A DNA stretch of 48,721 nucleotides from RGIG426 sp045598965 (GTDB taxonomy: Bacteria; Bacillota; Clostridia; Oscillospirales; Acutalibacteraceae), in assembly GCA_045598965.1 (NCBI GenBank), contig JAZRVH010000008.1, positions 1-48,721 on the forward strand, given 5' to 3'. Below, in pieces: positions 48,686 to 48,721 of the stretch. Made by a program: the position numbers and the translations under genes. Each line of letters begins with the position of its first letter. Position 1 is the first letter of the stretch. The notes under the pieces are model-generated. The model was given only the letters and a program-made list of their open reading frames with translations, made no database searches and had not been told where the DNA came from.

Positions 48686-48712
48686 ACCCCCGACTTCGGT
48701 CGGGGGTTTTCC
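48686..48712 (+). terminator. Terminator of tRNA-Thr
   Basis: ACCCCCGAC / GTCGGGGGT hairpin with a TTCG loop and a short T-run. Confidence 0.88.
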
Positions 48713-48721
48713 TATGATGCA

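Overview
The window is the replication-origin neighbourhood of a Bacillota (Firmicutes) chromosome, most likely a gut-type Clostridia/Oscillospirales lineage. The evidence is the order rpmH-rnpA-yidD-yidC-khpB to the left of dnaA-dnaN-yaaA-recF-remB-gyrB-gyrA, strong Shine-Dalgarno sites, consensus sigma-A promoters, a TPP riboswitch on a thiT-type ECF gene, a lysine riboswitch on an NhaC-family transporter, c-di-AMP genes (cdaA/cdaR) and frequent GTG/TTG starts. No gene in the window fixes the species.

Layout. 1-180: 5S rRNA, the tail of an rRNA operon. 282-5347: a PLP aminotransferase, a REP-associated (RAYT) transposase with REP-like hairpins, a voltage-gated K+ channel, an SPFH plus ribbon-helix-helix operon and an AIM24/TIGR00266 protein. 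5433-6567: a divergent pair of XRE repressor and HsdR-N-like nuclease. 6716-12230: tRNA-Arg, TPP-riboswitch thiT, queT, an FAD oxidoreductase with a large membrane protein, and trmL. 12231-12572: tandem 43-bp repeats and terminators. 12573-15569 (minus strand): khpB, yidC, yidD, rnpA, rpmH. 15570-17470: dnaA with flanking control and origin sequences. 17471-28089 (plus strand): dnaN, the S4 protein, recF, remB, gyrB, two YcxB-like membrane proteins, gyrA, an FchA-type cyclohydrolase and folD. 28167-31216: a GNAT enzyme, then an XRE-controlled accessory cassette bracketed by an exact 42-bp direct repeat. 31379-40451 (minus strand): one long operon phoH-ybeY-era-yqzL-recO-mutS2-DEAD helicase-(LMW-PTP::RimI)-tsaD. 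40670-48478 (plus strand): DUF3343 plus cysteine desulfurase, cdaA-cdaR, lepA and the lysine-riboswitch NhaC-type transporter; the window ends with tRNA-Thr.

How the parts work together. The centre holds replication initiation (DnaA, clamp, RecF, gyrase) with a recognisable oriC after dnaA, built from non-consensus TTTTCCAC-type boxes and a DnaA-trio-like tract. Two near-perfect parS sites sit inside recF and the gene after gyrB, so the ParB loading zone lies here although parAB is not in the window. FolD has lost residues needed for cyclohydrolase activity and is coupled to an FchA-type gene, which suggests the two folate steps are split between two proteins.

The most unusual signals are: (i) two XRE-controlled accessory modules 23 kb apart, with different cargo and different operator half-sites but superimposable operator/promoter geometry; (ii) the second module carries a HEPN-like Rx4H protein with a zinc-ribbon membrane protein and two lipoproteins, and is flanked by the 42-bp repeat; (iii) an LMW tyrosine phosphatase fused to RimI upstream of tsaD; (iv) REP-like hairpins with compensatory changes, two of them inside the RAYT gene. 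All functional statements come from reading the sequence; no database search was run.
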